Part shown: piece by piece, positions 58,015 to 64,000 of the stretch | Position numbering within the stretch: position 1 is the stretch's first letter | Layout of the letters: each line of letters opens with the position of its first letter | From: Osedax frankpressi | Taxonomy: Eukaryota > Annelida > Polychaeta > Sabellida > Siboglinidae | Length of the DNA: 64,000 nucleotides | Direction: 5' to 3' | NCBI GenBank assembly: GCA_964035775.1 | Contig: OZ038312.1 | Coordinates: 18,446,713 to 18,510,712, forward strand | Notes under the pieces: generated by a model | Seen by the model: only the letters and a program-made list of their open reading frames with translations | What the model was told of the DNA's origin: nothing | Database searches by the model: none | Made by a program: the position numbers and the translations under genes

Positions 58015-58660
58015 ATAACGTTTTTGGAAAATATATCGCTTCGTTAGTCTTTTATTTGATTTTTTATGATTATTTGTATTATTTTTATATTTTTACTATT
58101 GTTTTAATTTGATTTTCATCTCAATTATTTAATTTGCATTTTTTATTATTCCTTAGGTTTGATATTTTGTTTATTTTTTTGTATATATTTTTTTATTATA
58201 TTTTATGTTTATTATATAATTTATATTATATCTTTATTTATTCCTTTAGTTTTTTTATTATCTTGTACATTTTAATTCTTTTTTAATTTGATTATTTCTT
58301 TTGCCCTTTCTTGAAATGTTTTTCTATAATTGAAATTATTTTATTTTTATATTTTTAGTGTCGATATATTACAGTTTAATTTCATTTGTTGACATCTCTT
58401 AAGATTTCACCATGGTGTTTTTTATTTGTCTTTATTTTCTCATTTATCTCATATTTAACAATATCTTCAATATTCGTTTGTTTATATTATTTAATTTTTA
58501 TGAATTTCCTAGTATTGTTTTTTTGGTTAATTATTTATAATTTTCAATATTAACCAGTTTCATCCTTTCTACATTATATATTATATTTTAATATTCTTTG
58601 TTATTCTTTCTTTTAGTGTTTCTTTCATGTATACTCTCATATGAGACTATATAGTATAGT
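58015..58660. other. Strongly T-skewed 650-bp segment
   Basis: The plus strand is dominated by T (TTTTTATTTGATTTTTTATG-like) with few A-rich stretches, in sharp contrast to the balanced AT DNA around it. No coding or simple repeat period is seen. Confidence 0.6.
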
Positions 58661-59853
58661 GATATTTAAGATTGTTCAATACTACTGATCTATTATGATA
58701 TATTTTAATTAGTAACTTTTAATGTCAACATATATTTAAACAATGACAGATGATAGGTCAAGTGCTATACTTTGTTTTACTCGAGTGAAACGTATTATAT
58801 AATATAATAATAATCCTAAAACATAATATAATATAGGATAATATATATCTATATTATCTGTATTGCTTCATTAAAAAGTGAATGTAACCTATTTCAATAG
58901 TTATAGAATATTCTTACATGAATGTGATTTGCCTGAGAGATTGTTTATGTAATTCAAATTTGTTTACTGATATTTGTTCTAACTCTATAAGTGCAGTTAA
59001 TAGCAGTCACTATTACACAGGTAATTAGATGCATATTAAAGTTATTTCATTTAATCTGAGGTTTTTAAAATAAGTTATTTATTATCACTAATAGTATATT
59101 TAAACATTTTGTTATTTTATCGGGGGTTAGTCTTAAATAAGTAATTAAATATATATATAATTATAAATCATTAATAATATTTTGAAGCCGTATGGATTAT
59201 TGATATGGACCTGATTAACTGAGAAGTATATTTGACAATACATGGTATATAAATATACTTACAATTGTTATTATAATCATATTAAACCAGCTGTTGAATT
59301 CAAATGCAAATAATATATGTATATATGTTATTCTAACAATATGTATATTATATAATTAATGTAGTCGATCATTCGGTATATTATTCTATGTGTCATATAA
59401 TTGATTTAATCCATGCAATATTTATGAGATGGTCATAATATATGTGATTATATGTTTTATGTTGGAATAAATTGTTTCTCTGTAAACTGTTTGAGGAGAT
59501 ACTATGTAAGTAGTCCCTAGTACTATTTTGTGTATCTATTAAACTAGGGCATATTCCAAAACCATGCACTAACAATATTCACAATATATTGTTATGATAT
59601 AATATCAAATAAATGAAGTGTTTTGTTATCTTAATTGTTATATTTCAGAAGTCTGAACAATATAATTAGTACAATTTGCACTGTATTTCAGTATCCAACG
59701 GAACATTCGTAGTAATCTATTAATTATAAATGGATATATATTTGCCCATATGTTTTGCGTTAGTATATTATTTACAACTTTAATAATATAGATATTTTCT
59801 GGGCTTATATATTATATATTCGGTAAGCCATATATTTTCATAGCGAAATTAAC

Positions 59854-59898
<45 letters not shown>

Positions 59899-60420
59899 AT
59901 CCTATATTTGTAATAAAATATCTTATTATTATACTGTACATGTTATTTCTTTATATTATAAATTGGTGCAACTATATCAATACTACATAAGGGACTAAAT
60001 AATATATTAATATTTAGAAATAAAATAATAGGTAAAATATATATATATTATATTATATAAAGTATATTATATATTGAATATTAGAGATATAAGACTATGT
60101 CATAATGTATATACTTATATCAGATCAATACATTCTTTACCACTCTTTTTCAAAAGTATAAAGAATCTACTTTACTTTACTGCTAATTACAATATTATTT
60201 TTTAATTATATATATAAAATAGTTATTACTGTGAAATAATGTTATAAAATATAACAACTAAATTTGATTAATTTTGAACAATATTAATTTTTGACCAAAA
60301 TAGAAATTTAAAATTAGTTATTGTATATTCAAATTGGTGTCGTATGCAATATGGATTGCTATTAATGTGATAAATCATGTGATAATATTTGTTACCTTAA
60401 ATAAATATTAATAAAATCAT
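58661..60420. other. AT-rich intergenic, no gene
   Basis: TA run at 59850-59895; a degenerate copy of the dispersed TCGTATGCAATATGGATT motif at about 60340. Nothing else recognised. Confidence 0.5.
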
Positions 60421-60424
60421 ATAA

Positions 60425-61070
60425 AAATGTATAGTACAGACTTTCGTATTCAATATGGATTATAACATTGACTATAGCCAATGTTACAATATAGTTCCGT
60501 CTACAATTTGTACTGCTGCGCAATTTGTTTGGGTTCTCGGATGTTTATATATTTAGAAACACAATATTATTTTCGACTCCGCACACTATTAAATAAATTT
60601 TAAATATTATTAAAATCACAAGAAACTAATTAATACAAGTATATAATGCATAACAATTATTTCATATTTTTTAAAGGTTTAAAGATGTTTTATTCCTGTA
60701 TATTATTTTACACCAAATCAAATACATTCACTTTTATAATGTCAGTTTAATGAGTCTAAATATGTCACTCATAAAATATAAATATTGTTATTAAAAAATT
60801 TTAAAAATAATATTTTATTATTGAATGGCTTATCTATTCATGATATTTATTATTTTATAATAATCTAATATGTCATTTAAAATAAATAAAATTATGCGTC
60901 ACACTTTACAATGTTAATTGATGTTAAATCAATATTACTAATAGTTACATATAACTATTAGTAATATTTATTACAATGCAATTTATAATTCGAAATTCAA
61001 ATGTACAATTTTCAATAAAAATACAAGATTTAAAATTCACGAATTATAATATTTTATTTAAATATTAAAC
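60425..61070 (+). repeat. Left arm of large inverted repeat
   Basis: Matches, inverted, about 62600-63145. Shared landmarks in order: TTCGTATTCAATATGGATTA, CCGTCTACAATT, TTACACCAAAT, a TTCATGATATTTATTATTTT block, ATAATCTAATATG, a hairpin at 60931-60968, AATTCGAAATTCAAATGTAC and TTTTATTTAAATATT. Divergence is substantial (many indels), so it is old. No protein is visible. Confidence 0.85.
60931..60968. repeat. Perfect hairpin inside the inverted-repeat arm
   Basis: Arms of 17 bp (AATATTACTAATAGTTA and complement) around CATA. A degraded version sits at the equivalent place in the other arm (about 62720-62760). Confidence 0.9.
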
Positions 61071-62599
61071 AAAAAATGTATGTTTGTATTGGGATAGTGT
61101 CGTGCGCAATTTGTATGGGTTATTGGGTGTTTGTATATTTAGAAATGCTGTTTACATATTAATGTATTTTATATAATTCTAACATTTACAAATTTACTTA
61201 ATATATATAAATCACGTACAGATGATTTATTTAGGAAATTTTAGACATTTATAAGGTAAAATGCGTTTCAAATATTATCCATTATACCAAATAAAACAAA
61301 TCCTAATTAGGGGTATCTAGCTGTTAATTGCACTTTTAAATGACATGTCTATCCAAGGATGTCTATCAAGAAATGTAAATATTATTATAAATATAGTTTA
61401 ATATTTTAGTATAAATATATTTTCATTTGAAACTATATATTACAAATATAATGTACACAAATTGCATATATTATTGATCGGGTCATCTAACTAAAATATA
61501 TATCCTACAAATATATATAAATTACAAATATATATAGTAAATGTATTTTCTCATCGATATAATTTTAACAATTACATATAATGATACATACTCTCATAAA
61601 TGAAATACGTGTATGTATGTTCAATTTAGTGCATGCCATTGACAATATATTATAAATTATAATTAGAAATAATTATCAAATTTAGATTAAATTATATAAT
61701 CTGAATTTGCTTAATTTAATATTATAATAACATATGTAAGTAATGTATTATGATATATAGCCTATATATAGAATACTAATTAGATTTTACATAGTTAATT
61801 TATTAAATATATTATCTACATCTATTTCAAAATTTTTTTTTCTCGCAATGTAATAGGGAATTTTATGGTTAATAAATAATAACGTATATTATTGGATAAA
61901 TAAAAAAAGTCATAATTAAAAATAAATAATAGAATTTAGGTGAAGGTTAAGAATATACTAGTAGAAATATACAATATGAATTATATATTTTTTGAGCATG
62001 AATATCACATGTTTATAAATTATAAATATTTACATTATTATTATTGACGCACAATAAATACACCTAAATATAAATATAAATTATTTATAATATATATTAC
62101 GTTTACATTTCACATAAATATTTTCCATAGCATAGTAACAGTACTATTACTAATCTTTTGGTATATAAATTATATTTTATAATAATTTTTTAGCATATAA
62201 TTACAAAGAAAATAATATAGGTCATGAACCCCGTGCAAATTGCGAAACAGGACAAATTGCGCACGACATTAGTTACAATGCAATATTGAATTCGAAATGA
62301 ATATGTAAATTTGTTTATTTTCAATCCAAATTATTAAACACGCCTACAATATATAAATAAATATATTTATGAATTTAATATTTTATTTAAATATTATAGA
62401 AAAAATGTTCTATAGTAAAATAACATGGAAAATGTAATTAGTATTTGTATAGTCAGTAATATATATTTTTTAATAATTATATTGATATATATTCAAAGAT
62501 AACAAATAATATCACATGATTGAATCCATATTGCACACAGAAAGACTATACAAAATACTAATTACATTTTTAGTGTTTATTTATAAACTAACCTTTTTT
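61071..62599. other. Spacer of the inverted repeat
   Basis: No open frame of note. It holds further partial copies of the same dispersed motif family: GTCGTGCGCAATTTGTATGG near 61098 and, inverted, CAAATTGCGCACGAC near 62252, plus a degraded copy around 62500-62560. Confidence 0.6.
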
Positions 62600-63145
62600 A
62601 TATAATATTTAAATAAAATATAATTCATGAATTTGATATCTAGTGTTTTTATTGAAAATTCAAATTTGTACATTTGAATTTCGAATTATAAATTGCATTG
62701 CAGTGCAATTCAATACATATTACTAATAATTACATGTAACTATTAATAATATTTATTTAATATTGTAAAGTTTAATTTTATTTATTTTAAATGCCATATT
62801 AGATTATTATAAAATAATAAATATCATGAATGAATAAGCCTGTTAATAATAAAATATTATTTTTAAAATAACAATATTTATATTTGATGAGTAACATGTT
62901 TAGAAACATTAAATTGAAATTATAAGTCTATGTATTTGGTGTAAGAGAAAATATATAGACAACAATAACTTTATTTAAACTTTTAGAAACTTTGAACACA
63001 TTTATATGCGACATATAAAGTGTATTAAATCTAGTGTTAATTAAGTGTAGTTTCAAAAAATTTTAAAAAATCTAAATTTTATTTAATTGTCTACGGAAGT
63101 CGATAATGGATTATAGTCAATATTATAATCTATATTGCATACGAC
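62600..63145 (-). repeat. Right arm of large inverted repeat
   Basis: Reverse complement aligns with 60425-61070 over most of its length, ending at CACTGTCGTATGCAATATAG near 63145. The arms are outward-matching, as in a fold-back element or two opposed copies of one dispersed repeat. Confidence 0.85.
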
Positions 63146-63149
63146 AGTG

Positions 63150-63590
63150 GAACATAATTATTTATTATTAATAGTGTTGGCATCTATTGATTATAGCAAA
63201 TATATATATATAGGAGTCACGATTAGTCCTGTACATATATAAGTATTATTATAATGTATTGGATGATTTCACATGGTATACTTTACTGTATATGTATAAA
63301 AATTCCTTAACATGATATTTATGTATACCCGATACAAGTATACCTTTCAAAAAATACCCAATACGTATTGCAGTTATTTATAAATACATTATATATATTC
63401 TAATCTGCTTAATTTAATTTTTATACATATTTATATAATTTATTGTGCCCTGTTTATTTAAAACACGCTATTATATAATGATACATCTTAAACACGTAAA
63501 TAAAACAATATCATTACAAAAAATAACAAATTCGAATTAAATACATATTTTATTACTAATAAATTAAATAAATAAATAATGAACGTTGCT
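63150..63590. other. AT-rich, no feature
   Basis: Nothing recognised up to the exon candidate at the right edge. Confidence 0.45.
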
Positions 63591-63627
63591 GTCGAAAACG
63601 TCCGTGGACTTCGGTGGCGAAGTATGG

Positions 63628-63798
63628 GTTAAGCTAGACGTCGCCGTGTCCCAACCAAGGCATGCGCATGATACGCTTGAGGTCGGGGCTCAAGCCGTAC
63701 ATGTGGCGAATCATAGATGGCGACATCAGGTTGTTGAAAGAGAGCAACACTTGCAGATAGGCTCGACGTTGAGATGCCACGGCGTGCCTGGGGATGTG
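63628..63798 (-). CDS. Unrecognised minus-strand exon, probably C-terminal
   Basis: GC about 55% in DNA of about 20% GC. The minus strand reads PRHAVASQRRAYLQVLLSFN, then NLMSPSMIRHMYGLSPDLKR, then IMRMPWLGHGDV and TAG. An acceptor-like CCACATCCCCAG precedes it. The mix of Leu, Arg and Pro-Trp residues looks like real protein. I do not recognise the family. It may be the last exon of a gene lying mostly beyond the right edge; alternatively GTCTAG at the end is a donor. Confidence 0.5.
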
Positions 63799-63824
63799 GA
63801 GTACATGTAGTGTAATGGTCAACT

Positions 63825-64000
63825 GGCTTATTACATAATGATTAGTGCATATACTTGTTTATTAAGCGAAATCAAAGTAGTATTTTATGAGTACTTTTAC
63901 AAATTACCTACAATATAGAATATAATATTTGTAAATGATTTCGCCTGCTCTTTTTAAAACACGAACAACTTAACAAACAACTTAACCTAGACAAATAACT
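63825..64000. other. No feature seen
   Basis: AT-rich sequence upstream (minus sense) of the exon candidate, likely intron. Confidence 0.4.

Overview
The window is eukaryotic and almost certainly animal. Genes are split into small exons with GT-AG introns, and two confidently recognised genes, LST2/ZFYVE28 and CHMP7, are conserved eukaryotic or animal trafficking genes. There are CR1/L2-like LINE remains, and tandem repeats cover a large share of the DNA. I cannot name the species. The weakly conserved proteins, very AT-rich DNA (especially after about 20 kb) and abundant minisatellites suggest a fast-evolving invertebrate. A 200-base run of N at 41869-42068 is an assembly gap.

Layout. 1-3.7 kb: no gene seen, with a 21-bp minisatellite and GT runs. 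3.7-12.7 kb: a minus-strand LST2 (FYVE-finger) gene, 12 exons read here by splice-phase-consistent assembly (547 codons plus stop); the first coding exon was not found. Nearly every intron carries its own minisatellite, often starting within tens of bases of a splice site. 12.7-20 kb: intergenic DNA dominated by arrays (12-mer, 4-mer, a 1.1-kb array, an 11-mer, GA), plus one unrecognised plus-strand exon candidate near 18 kb. 21.07-41.06 kb: a plus-strand CHMP7 gene of 10 exons, 442 residues when joined. Its first intron holds a rearranged minus-strand LINE and a second LINE fragment. Its second intron holds a 1.2-kb telomere-like CCCTAACCCCGA array that ends at the splice acceptor.

42-52 kb: gap edge, an unrecognised minus-strand exon, several large arrays (GAGT, a 10-mer, a 19-mer, a 16-mer) and an unrecognised plus-strand exon near 48.8 kb. 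52.4-53.8 kb: a compact plus-strand gene of five exons for a 231-residue MADF-domain protein, followed by a broken Ulp1/C48-like protease fragment. 55.2-56.1 kb: a 13-mer array. 56-64 kb: very AT-rich DNA with a large inverted repeat (arms about 550-650 bp) and, at the right edge, a GC-richer minus-strand exon of an unrecognised gene.

The two recognised trafficking genes both act on endosomal membranes: LST2 binds PI3P and affects receptor sorting, and CHMP7 is an ESCRT-II/III hybrid. Their adjacency may be chance. The most unusual feature is how tandem repeats are tied to splice sites: they duplicate donors, duplicate acceptors, or supply the pyrimidine tract and branch-point motif. All identifications come from reading the sequence and remembered family features; no search was run.
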